A stretch of DNA of 64,000 nucleotides from an uncultured Muribaculaceae bacterium (GCA_944321865.1 CALUMZ010000003.1:18357-82356); one strand, 5' to 3'. Shown: positions 9,090 through 18,524, counted from the first letter of the stretch. Translations and numbers: made by a program. Notes: a model not told the origin generated them from the letters alone.

Positions 9090-10124
9090 ATGGAAACAAC
9101 GACAACGTTATTGACACCCCTGCTGGGGATGACGCTTGAGCAACTGCAATCGTTGGTCACAGAGTTGGGTATGCCGCGCTTCTCGGCGGGACAGATTTGC
9201 CGGTGGCTGTATGAAAAACGCGTTACCGGCATTGACGAAATGACCGACCTGTCGAAAGCCAACAGGGACAAACTCTCGGCAGCCTACCAAGTGGGACGTT
9301 TTGCCCCAAGCCACAGCGCCGGCAGCAAAGACGGAACTGTAAAATATTTATTCCCATCGGGTGACGACGGCATGGCCGTGGAGTGCGTGTATATCCCCGA
9401 CGACGACCGCGCCACGCTGTGCATCTCCACCCAACGCGGGTGCAAGATGGGTTGCCGCTTCTGCATGACGGGGAAACAAGGCTACCACGGCAGCCTCACG
9501 GCTCACGAAATCATAAATCAGGTGCTTAGCATTCCGCATGCCGATAAATTGACCAATGTCGTATTCATGGGCATGGGCGAACCGCTTGACAACGTAGATG
9601 CCGTGTTGCAGGCCATAACCATAATGACGGCCAAGTGGGGATTTGCTTGGAGCCCCAAGCGCATCACCGTTTCCACCGTAGGCATATTGCCGGGGTTGAA
9701 GCGGCTTTTAGACGAGACGAGCGTACATGTCGCCATAAGCGTGCACTCGCCCTACCACGAGGAGCGGCTGTCGCTGATGCCCGCCGAAAAGGCATTCCCG
9801 CTGAAGCAGGTGTTTGCCCTGCTGTCGCAATACGACTTCCGCCACCAACGCCGTCTTTCGGCCGAATACATCATGTGGGACGGGGTGAACGACAATGATG
9901 CCCACGCCGAGGCTCTTGCCAAGATTCTAAAACCGACGGCTGCCCGCGTCAACCTCATTCGTTTCCACTCCATTCCGGGCGTAAACCTCCGCACTGCCGA
10001 CGACAGCCGCATGACGCACTTCCGCGACCTGCTCAACTCTCACGGCATCATCTGCACCATACGCCAAAGCCGCGGCGAAGACATCGCAGCTGCCTGCGGA
10101 ATGCTTGCCGGGAAAACAAAATAA
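9090..10124 (+). CDS. rlmN: Dual-specificity RNA methyltransferase RlmN
   Basis: A radical-SAM enzyme that methylates C2 of A2503 in 23S rRNA and A37 in some tRNAs. The 344-residue protein shows the iron-sulfur CxxxCxxC motif as RGCKMGCRFCMTG with Cys118, Cys122 and Cys125. The SAM-binding GMGEPLDN segment follows. The C-terminal RGEDIAAACGML holds Cys336, the Cys that forms the RNA adduct. The N-terminal helix-hairpin part (RFSAGQICRWLYEKRV) is also typical. It starts 40 bases after the family 1 copy. The codon choice is visibly G+C-richer than the preceding operon. Confidence 0.96.
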   Translation: METTTTLLTPLLGMTLEQLQSLVTELGMPRFSAGQICRWLYEKRVTGIDEMTDLSKANRDKLSAAYQVGRFAPSHSAGSKDGTVKYLFPSGDDGMAVECVYIPDDDRATLCISTQRGCKMGCRFCMTGKQGYHGSLTAHEIINQVLSIPHADKLTNVVFMGMGEPLDNVDAVLQAITIMTAKWGFAWSPKRITVSTVGILPGLKRLLDETSVHVAISVHSPYHEERLSLMPAEKAFPLKQVFALLSQYDFRHQRRLSAEYIMWDGVNDNDAHAEALAKILKPTAARVNLIRFHSIPGVNLRTADDSRMTHFRDLLNSHGIICTIRQSRGEDIAAACGMLAGKTK

Positions 10125-10146
10125 ACACATCTTATATAGCTAAAAA

Positions 10147-12576
10147 ATGAGAACTAACGCTTACTACCGCTTAACGTTGTCGGCACTGCTGTTGACTACA
10201 GCCTACTCGCTTTTGGCCGATGCCCCCGCCGGCTATTACGACCGTGCCGAAGGCCTCAACAAAGGGGCATTGCTCCAAGCCCTCGAAGATATTGTGGGCA
10301 GCCACACAAATGTGGGATATAAAGGAGTGTGGCAAGTATTCAAAGAAAGCGATATCAGAGACGATGGAACAATTTGGGACATGTACGCCACCACCAGATT
10401 CAAGCCCGGAACAGACCAATGTGGGAATTACACTGGCATAGGCGACTGCTACAACCGCGAACACTCAATGCCCAAAAGTTGGTTTAATGATCAAGAACCC
10501 ATGCATTCCGACGCATTCCACCTGTACCCCACCGATGGATATGTCAACAACCAACGCAGCAACTACCCTTTCGGAGAATGCGCCAACGGCTCTTACGTGG
10601 CATCTTCAGGCAGCATAAAGCCGCTCGGCCGCCTCGGCCGCTCCACTTTCCCGGGATACAGCGGAACGGTATTTGAACCCGACGATGAATACAAAGGCGA
10701 CTTTGCCCGCACCTATTTCTACATGGCAGCCGCATATAACAGCCGCATATCGAGTTGGCAATACGAAGGTGCCCGTGCCCAACTTGCCGGCAACAGCTAT
10801 CCGTGCTTCAGCGATTGGACGGTAGAAATGTTCATGCAATGGCACCGCGAAGACCCCGTTAGCGAAAAAGAAATCAACCGCAACGAGGTGGTTTATGAGT
10901 GGCAGCACAACCGCAACCCGTTCATCGACCACCCGGAGCTTGCCGAATACATTTGGGGAGACCGGCAGGACGAAGGCTGGGTACCCGGAGGCGGCACTAC
11001 CGAACCGCAAATCACGCAACCGTCGCAAGGCGAAGTCGTAGACCTCGGGATAACATCTGTCGGACAGCCTGTCAGCACCAAAGTTACCATCAAGGGGCGC
11101 AACCTCACGCAAAACCTGACCGTTTCGATGACCGGCGATGCAGGTTTTACCAAAAGCGCAACCACAATCACCGCCGCCGAAGCCAATGCCGGCAAGGAAC
11201 TGACCATCCGCTTCACATCGGAACAAGCAGGCTCTTACACTACCTCCGTAACGGTATCAAGCAGCGAAACCTCCGTCACTTTCACGGCAACGGCCGAAGC
11301 AGTGAACGGAATCCCGGCACTGCCCGCAACGAATATTACCAAAAATTCATTCACGGCTCGCTGGAAGTGCATCGACCCTGTAAGCACCCGGTACTCCCTG
11401 TCGGTATTCAACGCCGACAACTCGCTGCTTGCCGGATACCCGGTGCAAGTGACTGCCGGCGACGAAAGCTACACCGTGACGGGACTCGATTACAACACCA
11501 CCTACCACTACTCGTTGTCGGGCGGCAGCTCGACCGAGCCGTCAAACAATGTCACCGTCACCACGGCCGACGTTGACCACATACTGCAATTTGAATCGTC
11601 GGTTCTGCTCCAATTCAGTTCCGCACCGGGTACACCATCGGAGCCACAACAAGTTGACGTATACACCGAAAACATATACGACCCCATTACTGTAAAAGTG
11701 ACGGGCAACTTTGAAATAGCCCTCACACCCGGCAGCTATGCAAGCGAGATAACCCTCGACCCCGACGGCGAAAGTTTCTACGTGCGCATGAAAGCCACTG
11801 CAAGCGAAGGGAGCTACTCGGGTACATTGTCGATGAGTTCGGGACCATACGAAGGCAACGAAGTCGACCTCAAAGGGACAGTGGCAGCACCGCGCACATT
11901 CTTTGAAGATTTTGAATGGACCGATGTACCCGGCAGCTACTGGTCGGGAAAGTTTGACGGCAACGCCTGCCGGTGGGACATCACGGGAATGTACTTTGCA
12001 GAAGTTTCAAGTCAAGACCGTGGGCACGATGATTATTGCGCCCGACTTCGCCTTAGCAAAGGCAAAGGTGGCTCACTTGAAATGGCCGAGGACAAATACA
12101 ACGGAGCCGGAACGGTTTCATTCTACGGTGCAACATTCGGCACCGACGAAAACGGCGATGTCACCCTCAGCTACTCGACAAACGGCGGCTCATCTTGGAC
12201 CAAAGCCAATACATATACGCTCAACAACAGTTTAAAAGAATATTCGATACAGCTGAATGTTAAAGGCAACATACGCATTCGCTTGGAGCAAGTGAGCGGA
12301 GACCGCATCAACATCGACGACATAAGCATCACCGACTACACAGGTACAACCTCGGTCGAATCGTTGACCGATGGCGGCCCTGCATGGGACGCATTTGCCA
12401 CATCGGCCGGCCACCTCACATTGACAGCCTCGCAGCCCTGCGTGATCGAAGTCTACAACATCGATGCACGGCAGGTATACGGCGGCAATGTATCAGGCTC
12501 GGCAACCGTCGACTTGGACCGCGGCATATACATCGTCGTTTGCGGCAACCAGTCAAAGAAAGTCATAGTAAAATAA
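10147..12576 (+). CDS. Secreted endonuclease I family nuclease with Ig-like modules and a T9SS-type C-terminal domain
   Basis: A protein of 809 residues. A signal peptide ends near residue 24 (LLADAPAGYY). Residues about 28-275 are an endonuclease I domain: NREHSMPKSWF at 103-113 with the metal-dependent His, HLYPTDGYVNNQRSNYPFGE near 125-144, and EWQHNRNPFIDHPE near 260. Beta-sandwich modules follow (about 285-390, fibronectin-like 395-475, another 485-580), then a lectin-like module at about 585-725. The last 75 residues end in a CxIEVYNIDARQVYGG...DRGIYIVVCGNQSKKVIVK pattern resembling type A sorting domains of the type IX system. Predicted role: extracellular or surface degradation of nucleic acid. 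Short spacing (22 bases) after rlmN; the functional link is unclear. Confidence 0.88.
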   Translation: MRTNAYYRLTLSALLLTTAYSLLADAPAGYYDRAEGLNKGALLQALEDIVGSHTNVGYKGVWQVFKESDIRDDGTIWDMYATTRFKPGTDQCGNYTGIGDCYNREHSMPKSWFNDQEPMHSDAFHLYPTDGYVNNQRSNYPFGECANGSYVASSGSIKPLGRLGRSTFPGYSGTVFEPDDEYKGDFARTYFYMAAAYNSRISSWQYEGARAQLAGNSYPCFSDWTVEMFMQWHREDPVSEKEINRNEVVYEWQHNRNPFIDHPELAEYIWGDRQDEGWVPGGGTTEPQITQPSQGEVVDLGITSVGQPVSTKVTIKGRNLTQNLTVSMTGDAGFTKSATTITAAEANAGKELTIRFTSEQAGSYTTSVTVSSSETSVTFTATAEAVNGIPALPATNITKNSFTARWKCIDPVSTRYSLSVFNADNSLLAGYPVQVTAGDESYTVTGLDYNTTYHYSLSGGSSTEPSNNVTVTTADVDHILQFESSVLLQFSSAPGTPSEPQQVDVYTENIYDPITVKVTGNFEIALTPGSYASEITLDPDGESFYVRMKATASEGSYSGTLSMSSGPYEGNEVDLKGTVAAPRTFFEDFEWTDVPGSYWSGKFDGNACRWDITGMYFAEVSSQDRGHDDYCARLRLSKGKGGSLEMAEDKYNGAGTVSFYGATFGTDENGDVTLSYSTNGGSSWTKANTYTLNNSLKEYSIQLNVKGNIRIRLEQVSGDRINIDDISITDYTGTTSVESLTDGGPAWDAFATSAGHLTLTASQPCVIEVYNIDARQVYGGNVSGSATVDLDRGIYIVVCGNQSKKVIVK

Positions 12577-12596
12577 TCCACACGCACATAACACCA

Positions 12597-12775
12597 AGCG
12601 AGGGTGTATCAAAATGCGATTTTGCCATGAGTAGAGACGTGGCGTGCCGCGTCTCGATGTTTGCAACAATATATAAAACATTCAATATCAATAGTTTATC
12701 CAGACAGATTGTAGAGACGCAAAATTTTGCGTCTCTACTGCCACATTGAAATGATAATTTTGATACACCCTCGCT
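12597..12775. repeat. Family 1 palindromic repeat, intact copy (1C)
   Basis: The cleanest single unit. The terminal inverted repeat AGCGAGGGTGTATCAAAAT at 12597-12615 matches its reverse at 12757-12775. Palindromes lie at 12631-12658 and 12711-12738. It follows the nuclease stop by 20 bases and is oriented opposite to copies 1D and 1E. Confidence 0.9.
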
Positions 12776-12852
12776 CGTTTACATAATCGTGTAAAAACCA
12801 ATCTAGTCATAAGCAATGCCCCATAAAAACACTGAATATCAACCCCGTTGTA

Positions 12853-13309
12853 GAGGATATATCAAAATAACAAGTGCGGCAAATCTTGCTTACAATTTAT
12901 AACTGAATATGGGTGATTTGTTGCCTCGGAGAGGCAATACTTTGCTTAACCGCTGCGTGGAGTGAGCGATAGCGAACGTAACCTGCGGTACCCGGTTCAC
13001 CCTTGAAATACGGCTTCGGAGATGCCGAACTTAAACTGTTACATTAGTTCGGCATCTCCGAAGCCGCTTAGTGTATATGTTTGTTTTTCCGCAGGTTACG
13101 TTCGCTACGCTCACTCCACCCGCGGTTAAGCCGAGTGCAGCCTCTTCGAGGCTGTCCTTGTGATATACAAAAGGATTTTACTGCACACCCGGCTTCCTTT
13201 TGCAGCCATTACCCTGTGCTTGCAAATCTATAAAATGTAAGTGGACGTTGCTGTAACTTTTAATTCGTAAGTAACGTTGTCTCATTTATCAATTTTGATA
13301 CACCTTCTA
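12853..13309. repeat. Family 2 long foldback element (copy 2a)
   Basis: About 457 bases that fold back on themselves. The ends are GAGGATATATCAAAAT at the left and ATTTTGATACACCTTC at the right. Nested stems: TTGCCTCGGAGAGGCAA at 12921-12937 facing CAGCCTCTTCGAGGCTG at 13138-13154; a middle pair at about 12954-12987 and 13089-13123 carrying GGAGTGAGCGATAGCGAACG-type sequence; and a central 20-bp perfect stem 13011-13030/13047-13066 with a 16-base loop. It lies between convergent genes. The stretch 12776-12852 is decayed family 1 spacer. No coding potential is seen. Confidence 0.88.
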
Positions 13310-13363
13310 CGGCAACTATGCCGTAATGCTTGTTCCGATGCAATTCTCGCCGGTTCCAAACGG

Positions 13364-13969
13364 CTATTTCCCGGAAACCGATTTATTGATTTGCTCTATG
13401 TAATCGAGCAATTCATCCCGGCCGCGGCCGTCGACCGACGATGTGACAAACACCGGCGGCAATTCCTCCCACTGTTCGGTCAATGCCTGCTTGTATTCTT
13501 CCACATTCCGCAGCCCGGCTTGGTTGCCCAATTTATCCAACTTGGTAAACACCAAGCTGAACGGCACACCGTTTTCGCCAAGCCATGTTATAAATTCAAG
13601 ATCTATCTTTTGAGGCTTATGGCGTGAATCGACAAGCACAAACAAGTTTACCATTTGCTCACGCTTCATGATGTAGCTCTTTATCATTCGTGCAAGCTGC
13701 TCACGTATCTCCTTGCCCCGGCTCGCATAACCATACCCCGGCAGGTCGACTATATACCACTCATTGTTCACCAAAAAGTGATTTATAAGCAATGTTTTCC
13801 CGGGAGTTGCCGAGGTTTTCGCCAAACCATTCCGTCCGGTCAACATGTTGATCAGCGAAGATTTACCCACGTTGGAACGTCCTATGAACGCATATTCGGG
13901 CAAGTTCCCGGTCGGGCACTTTGCAACATCGGAATTGCTTATAACAAATTCAGCCGTCTTGATTTTCAT
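13364..13969 (-). CDS. engB: Ribosome biogenesis GTP-binding protein EngB/YsxC
   Basis: A small TrmE-Era-EngA-EngB-Septin-type GTPase needed for late 50S subunit assembly. The 201-residue protein shows G1 GRSNVGKSS at 30-38, a TxxATPGKT switch near 52-59, G3 DLPGYG at 75-80, G4 TKLDK near 130 and G5 TSS near 175. I chose ATG 13969 because it begins the conserved [13 protein letters not shown] sequence; the frame is open ten codons further but those are atypical. It is separated from mdh by a strong terminator, so it is transcribed independently. Confidence 0.95.
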   Translation of the reverse strand: MKIKTAEFVISNSDVAKCPTGNLPEYAFIGRSNVGKSSLINMLTGRNGLAKTSATPGKTLLINHFLVNNEWYIVDLPGYGYASRGKEIREQLARMIKSYIMKREQMVNLFVLVDSRHKPQKIDLEFITWLGENGVPFSLVFTKLDKLGNQAGLRNVEEYKQALTEQWEELPPVFVTSSVDGRGRDELLDYIEQINKSVSGK

Positions 13970-14007
13970 AATTGCAATAAAGTAAGAGAATATGCGCAAA
14001 AATACGC

Positions 14008-14051
14008 AAAAAAATCGGTGCCTGCAAAACAGGAACGTTTTGCAAGCACCG
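14008..14051 (-). terminator. Rho-independent terminator of mdh
   Basis: Stem CGGTGCxTGCAAAAC paired over 15 positions (14016-14030 with 14037-14051, one G-U), followed on the minus strand by seven T residues (14014-14008). It lies 38 bases past the mdh stop. Confidence 0.9.
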
Positions 14052-14088
14052 CGTCTTTCCTATCGGCTATACAGCCGGTGATTCTGTC

Positions 14089-15102
14089 TTATCGCAAGTT
14101 CGGGTTGATAGTCTTCCATTCGGCTACCGGCGGAATTACGCCCATGCCGATTACTTGGTCGCGAAGAGCGCACAAGTGAGCATAGCTTGCTTCAAGAGCG
14201 GCAAATTCCTCTTCGGTACCGGTGATGGCCTTGCAATATGTACCATCGCTTGTGAGGCGCGAAGGCATTGCCATCATAATGTGGTGATACTTCTCGGTGT
14301 TTACGTATGTACCAACAGGCCAGTAGAATTCCGGGCCACCCATTGCAGCGGCAATCATTTCGATGGCCACGTATGCCGGGCTTTGGAACGAAGAGCGGCC
14401 GCGCAGCTTGATGATGGCCGATCCGCCTTGTGTTACGGCCTTTTGCATTTCGGCCCATTCTTCTTTCGACAAAGTCTTGCCGTTAACAGCCTTGCCTGTG
14501 CCGATGATGTCGAGCAACGGAGTGCCGTCAACGGTTACTGGCGATGCAAACACTGCCATTTGTTCGCCGTGACCGCCAAATGTGCAGCAGTTCTTAACTT
14601 CGCATTGCTTGATGCCGAAGTGCTTTGCAAGCGCGCTTTGCAAGCGTGTGCTGTCGAGGGCTGCGAGTGTGCTCACTTGGTTGGGTTTCAAGCCCGAATA
14701 CAACAAAGTTACCAAACCTGTAATGTCGGCCGGGTTGAAGATGATTACCACGTGCTTAACATCGGGGCAATAAGTTTTGATGTTTTGGCCAAGCTCCTTG
14801 GCGATGTTGGCATTGCCAGCAAGTAAGTCTTCGCGAGTCATGCCTTCCTTACGGGGTGCACCACCCGACGATACGATATACTTAGCACCCGTGAAAGCTT
14901 CCTTTGCATCGGTGGTGGCAACAATGTTTGCCTCGCCGAAACCGCAGTGGCGCATTTCTTCGGCCACACCTTCGGGTGAAAATACATCATAAAGACAAAT
15001 GTTAGATGACAACTTCATCATCAATGCCGTTTGTGCCATGTTTGAGCCGATCATGCCGGCAGCACCTACGATAGTCAGTTTTTCGTCAGTTAAGAATGCC
15101 AT
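14089..15102 (-). CDS. mdh: Malate dehydrogenase
   Basis: Oxidises malate to oxaloacetate with NAD in the TCA branch and fumarate pathway. The 337-residue protein has the Rossmann motif GAAGMIG at 13-19, the SSGGAPRKEGMTREDLL substrate-loop segment near 95-111, and FGGHGEQM containing the active-site His near residue 190. ATG 15102 (MAFLTDEKL) is preferred over an upstream in-frame ATG at 15156, which lies between the promoter and the conserved start. A Bacteroidetes promoter lies at 15201-15231 and a terminator at 14008-14051, making it a single-gene unit. Confidence 0.95.
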   Translation of the reverse strand: MAFLTDEKLTIVGAAGMIGSNMAQTALMMKLSSNICLYDVFSPEGVAEEMRHCGFGEANIVATTDAKEAFTGAKYIVSSGGAPRKEGMTREDLLAGNANIAKELGQNIKTYCPDVKHVVIIFNPADITGLVTLLYSGLKPNQVSTLAALDSTRLQSALAKHFGIKQCEVKNCCTFGGHGEQMAVFASPVTVDGTPLLDIIGTGKAVNGKTLSKEEWAEMQKAVTQGGSAIIKLRGRSSFQSPAYVAIEMIAAAMGGPEFYWPVGTYVNTEKYHHIMMAMPSRLTSDGTYCKAITGTEEEFAALEASYAHLCALRDQVIGMGVIPPVAEWKTINPNLR

Positions 15103-15200
15103 AATTATTTTTGCTTTATATAAAAAGTTGTTTTGTCTCAATTTCGGTAACGACACCCGGCTTTCAAACCGCGCGGCATCGTCCTCCGCTTATCTCATTA

Positions 15201-15231
15201 CAAATTTAGGACAAAATAGCCCATCTTACAA
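15201..15231 (-). promoter_or_regulatory. Bacteroidetes-type promoter of mdh
   Basis: On the minus strand TTG at 15231-15229, 20 bases, then TAAATTTG at 15208-15201. The predicted leader before ATG 15102 is about 95 bases. Confidence 0.7.
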
Positions 15232-15372
15232 CAATATTTTGAAACATTAACCAATCGCCGCAATCAAGCCCGCCCGGCCGTGACAATTTTTCATGCCAAC
15301 ACCCTCCCATGTCAGTCTCGCCCACTCTTACCTGTCAATTACCCCATATGGAACAGCATTTTTTGTCATCGT

Positions 15373-15798
15373 CTATTTTAATTTTTCCATTGCAGGCTCA
15401 AACCATTGCGCAGCTGCTTGCTCATACCAATATGTTGCCAATTCATAATTTTGAACGACACATTCACCTTGCTCATAAAACTGCCCCACTGCAAATTGGC
15501 TTTCAGCATCACCCGCCTCTGCCGCTTGCCTGTACCAAATAGCAGCTTGCAGACAATCGGGCTCTACACCATTCCCATGTAAATACATATACCCGATTTT
15601 ATTTTTTGCATGTGCATTGCCCTCATCCGAAGATTTATAATACCAATGAATAGCCTTACTGTAATCTTGCTTACCATAATAAAAATTTCCAATATACAAA
15701 TATATATACCCACAGCTATATAAAAAGCACAAAACAGGCGCAATAATAACCAAAGGCACTGCTGCACAACCAAGTTTATTATATGATATTCTTTTCAT
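15373..15798 (-). CDS. Membrane-anchored Sel1-repeat protein, short
   Basis: A 141-residue protein. Residues about 10-35 form a hydrophobic anchor with Cys residues. The rest is about two and a half Sel1-like repeats with the AxxxIGxMYLHGxGVexD and AxxWYRQAAEAGDAESQFAVGQFYEQGE pattern. Sel1 repeats form helical solenoids that hold proteins together; no enzyme motif is seen. It is the last gene of a minus-strand run, starting 5 bases after the stop of the gene before it. Whether the repeats face the cytosol or periplasm cannot be settled. Confidence 0.8.
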   Translation of the reverse strand: MKRISYNKLGCAAVPLVIIAPVLCFLYSCGYIYLYIGNFYYGKQDYSKAIHWYYKSSDEGNAHAKNKIGYMYLHGNGVEPDCLQAAIWYRQAAEAGDAESQFAVGQFYEQGECVVQNYELATYWYEQAAAQWFEPAMEKLK

Positions 15799-15803
15799 AA
15801 TGA

Positions 15804-16772
15804 TTATAATCTTAAATTAATATACTTTGCATCGGCTCGGGAATACCACTTCTCGCCCCTCCCAAAGTTTGTTTTTACACCAACCCCATTAAAATAACAG
15901 TAACTCAAATCAAGTTTCGCCTCTGCACACCCATTTTTTGCAGCTTTGTAAAACCAATACACGGCATGGCCGTAGTCTTTTTGAACCCCAATGCCATTAT
16001 AATACAACAAGCCCAAATAATATTGAGCAACCGTCCAATCCTTTTTGGCATATTTATCAAACCAAAGTATCAAATCATCGCGGCAATCAGTATTCAAAAT
16101 TTCTTTCAAAGACATGGTGCTCAGCAATGTTTGAGCATCTACATACCCCAAGTCGGCTGCCTCATATAATAAAGAATCTGCTTTGTCTTGCCGTTTCCCT
16201 GTTCCATTCATGTAACAGAGAGCCAAACTGTATAAGTCAGACGCATCCCCTTGCTTTGCACCGATTTGATGTCGATATGCAACATATAACGGATCGTCAA
16301 TGAATCGGCTTGTAAGATTATTGTATCGGACATTCTCTGAAACACGCACTTCCAACAATATTCCCGACGGCCGCTTTATGGTTATGGTATCATAATTGCC
16401 TGCATTTTCATTAAGCCAACGTATGGCTTCCGGTCGCCTTTTTTGCGCAGCACACCGGTACCAATATCTTTTAATGTCCCAAGAGTAAGGAGATTGCGCC
16501 ATTTTAATTTGAGCATACGCATTCCCTTGGTAGGCAGACTTAAGCCACTTTTCTTCACATACTTGTCGCTGCCCATCATTTTCTATAGCTTCCGCAAATT
16601 GATTTAGCGCATTTGTAAAAAGAATTCTTTCCTGTTCAGGAGTTAAATGCAATTCCCTGTCATTTAACCCATCGTCCCCATACAAACTTACATGGGCAAG
16701 ACTCACCAAGGCCAAGAATAAAATCAATGCTTTGCATTGGTGAAAAATCTGCAACATTCTCTTATTTTGCAT
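15804..16772 (-). CDS. Exported Sel1-repeat protein
   Basis: A 322-residue protein with a signal peptide (hydrophobic residues about 14-30, cleavage near LYG). The mid part (residues about 75-150) is not repeat-like and includes IKRPSGILLEVRVSENVRYNN, an unrecognised segment. From about 170 on there are Sel1-like repeats (LYSLALCYMNGTGKRQDKADSLLYEAADLGYVDAQ, then VAQYYLGLLYYNGIGVQKDYGHAVYWFYKAAKNGCAEAK). The start may be Met6. It is probably a periplasmic scaffold. The neighbours on both sides are also Sel1 proteins, which suggests duplication and divergence. Confidence 0.8.
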   Translation of the reverse strand: MQNKRMLQIFHQCKALILFLALVSLAHVSLYGDDGLNDRELHLTPEQERILFTNALNQFAEAIENDGQRQVCEEKWLKSAYQGNAYAQIKMAQSPYSWDIKRYWYRCAAQKRRPEAIRWLNENAGNYDTITIKRPSGILLEVRVSENVRYNNLTSRFIDDPLYVAYRHQIGAKQGDASDLYSLALCYMNGTGKRQDKADSLLYEAADLGYVDAQTLLSTMSLKEILNTDCRDDLILWFDKYAKKDWTVAQYYLGLLYYNGIGVQKDYGHAVYWFYKAAKNGCAEAKLDLSYCYFNGVGVKTNFGRGEKWYSRADAKYINLRL

Positions 16773-16858
16773 ACCTCAATAAATAAACCAGTTTGTTAAT
16801 CAATAATTATAACAATCTCCCGCAACCTTGACAACCATTGTACCTCCTGCATCAATAT

Positions 16859-17722
16859 TTACCGGAAGTTAATGGTTGACAATTCTTTCATCGCAAGTCC
16901 AAATCCTTGCTCCGCAGCCAGCCTATACCAATAAACGGCCATATTATAATTCCGGTCAATTCCTTTGCCATCGGCGTAACACTTGGCAAGGTTATACTGA
17001 GCCAAAGCATTTCCTTGCATTGCAGCTTTATACCACCATTGTGCAGCTTCCTTAACACATTCAGGACTGCCTTCTTCATCTAATGCGCACGCCAAATTAT
17101 TTTGTGAATCGGCATCCCCCTGTTCCGCAGCCTTGCGAAACCAATAAATTGCTTGTGCGTTATCTTCCGGAACGCCTTCTCCACTATAATAACAGTTTCC
17201 AAGGTTTAATTGAGCATTCGGGAAACCTTGTTCAGCAGCCTTCCTAAACCATTGCACGGCAATCTCATAATTCTTCTGCACACCTTTACCTTCATAATAC
17301 ATCGTCCCAATATTATATTGAGAATCAGGATAGTCTTGTTCAGCAGCCTTTTCCCACCAGTAAAATGCTTGAGCATAACTTATTGGCATACCTTCACCAT
17401 CATAATACATGCACCCTAAATTATGTTGGGCACGTGCATGGCCTTGTTCAGCAGCTTTTTTCACCCAATAAAATGCCTCGGAATAATTTATCGGCATTCC
17501 ATGCTCACCAAAAGCATAACAATCGGCGAGCAAATATTGCGCCTCCGCATCTCCTTGCTCTGCCTTATCTTTTATATATTGCACATCCGAAACCGAGATA
17601 TCAGATTCAAAACTATTTGCCATAATATCATCAAATTCCCTATCTGCACTCTGTTGGGCAGAATAGACATATATAAATAAGATTATTATGACAATTATGA
17701 TTGCAAATACAGCCATTAACAT
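16859..17722 (-). CDS. Membrane-anchored Sel1-repeat protein, regular solenoid
   Basis: A 287-residue protein. Residues 2-22 are a hydrophobic anchor (VFAIIIVIIILFIYVY). Residues about 45-285 hold six to seven 36-residue Sel1 repeats of the form AQYNLGxxYYxGxGVxxNYxxAxxWxRKAAEQG, far more regular than in the two neighbouring genes. A slightly broken repeat near 205-215 lacks the usual GxGV turn (LACALDEEGSPECVKEAAQW). No catalytic motif. Related proteins in other bacteria act as adaptors in signalling or host interaction; nothing here fixes a role. Confidence 0.85.
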   Translation of the reverse strand: MLMAVFAIIIVIIILFIYVYSAQQSADREFDDIMANSFESDISVSDVQYIKDKAEQGDAEAQYLLADCYAFGEHGMPINYSEAFYWVKKAAEQGHARAQHNLGCMYYDGEGMPISYAQAFYWWEKAAEQDYPDSQYNIGTMYYEGKGVQKNYEIAVQWFRKAAEQGFPNAQLNLGNCYYSGEGVPEDNAQAIYWFRKAAEQGDADSQNNLACALDEEGSPECVKEAAQWWYKAAMQGNALAQYNLAKCYADGKGIDRNYNMAVYWYRLAAEQGFGLAMKELSTINFR

Positions 17723-17739
17723 ATTTCGTCAGGTTTAAA

Positions 17740-18081
17740 TTAATACATCATGTGATCGGCATAGTATTTCTCTATATACTTAATGGTATATTCCGCAACA
17801 TCTTTCTCGGCTTGGGTAGAAAACGGAGATTGTAATACCATGATTTGCTCAATGCGCTTGGCTTCAATCTCAGCCTTTGTCATTCCCGATAACTTTGATT
17901 CCAAAAAATCGTTCATTCTATTATACATCCTGTTCTTTTTAATCCATTTATACCCTGAATAGAAGCAATAAGGAATATAAAAAATGAACAAGACGGGGAA
18001 ACAGCAACTTAATATAAAAAACACTATATCAAATACGCAACCAAAAGCTGACGCACTTAATTCTCGTTGAAAAAAAGACAT
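17740..18081 (-). CDS. Unknown small membrane protein
   Basis: A 113-residue protein with one or two membrane helices at residues about 12-42 (FDIVFFILSCCFPVLFIFYIPYCFY), then a basic stretch (KWIKKNRMYNR) and a charged helical tail rich in Glu and Lys. I do not recognise a family. It sits 17 bases before the Sel1 gene and 14 bases after the unknown exported protein, so it is very likely co-transcribed with them. Confidence 0.6.
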   Translation of the reverse strand: MSFFQRELSASAFGCVFDIVFFILSCCFPVLFIFYIPYCFYSGYKWIKKNRMYNRMNDFLESKLSGMTKAEIEAKRIEQIMVLQSPFSTQAEKDVAEYTIKYIEKYYADHMMY

Positions 18082-18095
18082 ATATTCAAAATTTA

Positions 18096-18524
18096 TTATT
18101 TATTATACTTCTCATACGTTGTAATATACCCCCAATTATCACCCACAACCAGATGCCCGGTCTTATTGTCAATGATATAATAGTCTTCTCTGTCTATGAC
18201 AAAAAACGTCCTGAACCCATTAACATATTTTTCAATCATTTTATCGCCTTCCGCCCAGTCATTTCCGGACATGCTACTTACATCCATTACATATATAGAA
18301 TCTGTCTTCTTCCTTATTCTATACAACAATGGATGCCCCGGATTAGCCCAATCACTAATCCAATATCCCACTATTTTGGAGTTGCTTCTATGCTGCGCCA
18401 TGTTCCACACACCCTCTGCCACATCTCGTTTTTGAACAAGGCATCGGTTGTCGGTTATATCTCCTCTCATTTCTATATGATGGCATATTCCAATTAATAC
18501 AACAAACGCTATAATCTTTTTCAT
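18096..18524 (-). CDS. Unknown exported protein
   Basis: A 142-residue protein with a short N-terminal signal (KKIIAFVVLIGICHH). The mature part has alternating hydrophobic strands, including SKIVGYWISDWANPGHPLLY and FFVIDREDYYIIDNKTGHLVV, suggesting a small beta-barrel or sandwich fold. The opening GxWxSD pattern is vaguely lipocalin-like, but I would not name a family. The Cys in the signal does not sit in a good lipobox. It lies 14 bases before the next gene in the same run. Confidence 0.6.
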   Translation of the reverse strand: MKKIIAFVVLIGICHHIEMRGDITDNRCLVQKRDVAEGVWNMAQHRSNSKIVGYWISDWANPGHPLLYRIRKKTDSIYVMDVSSMSGNDWAEGDKMIEKYVNGFRTFFVIDREDYYIIDNKTGHLVVGDNWGYITTYEKYNK

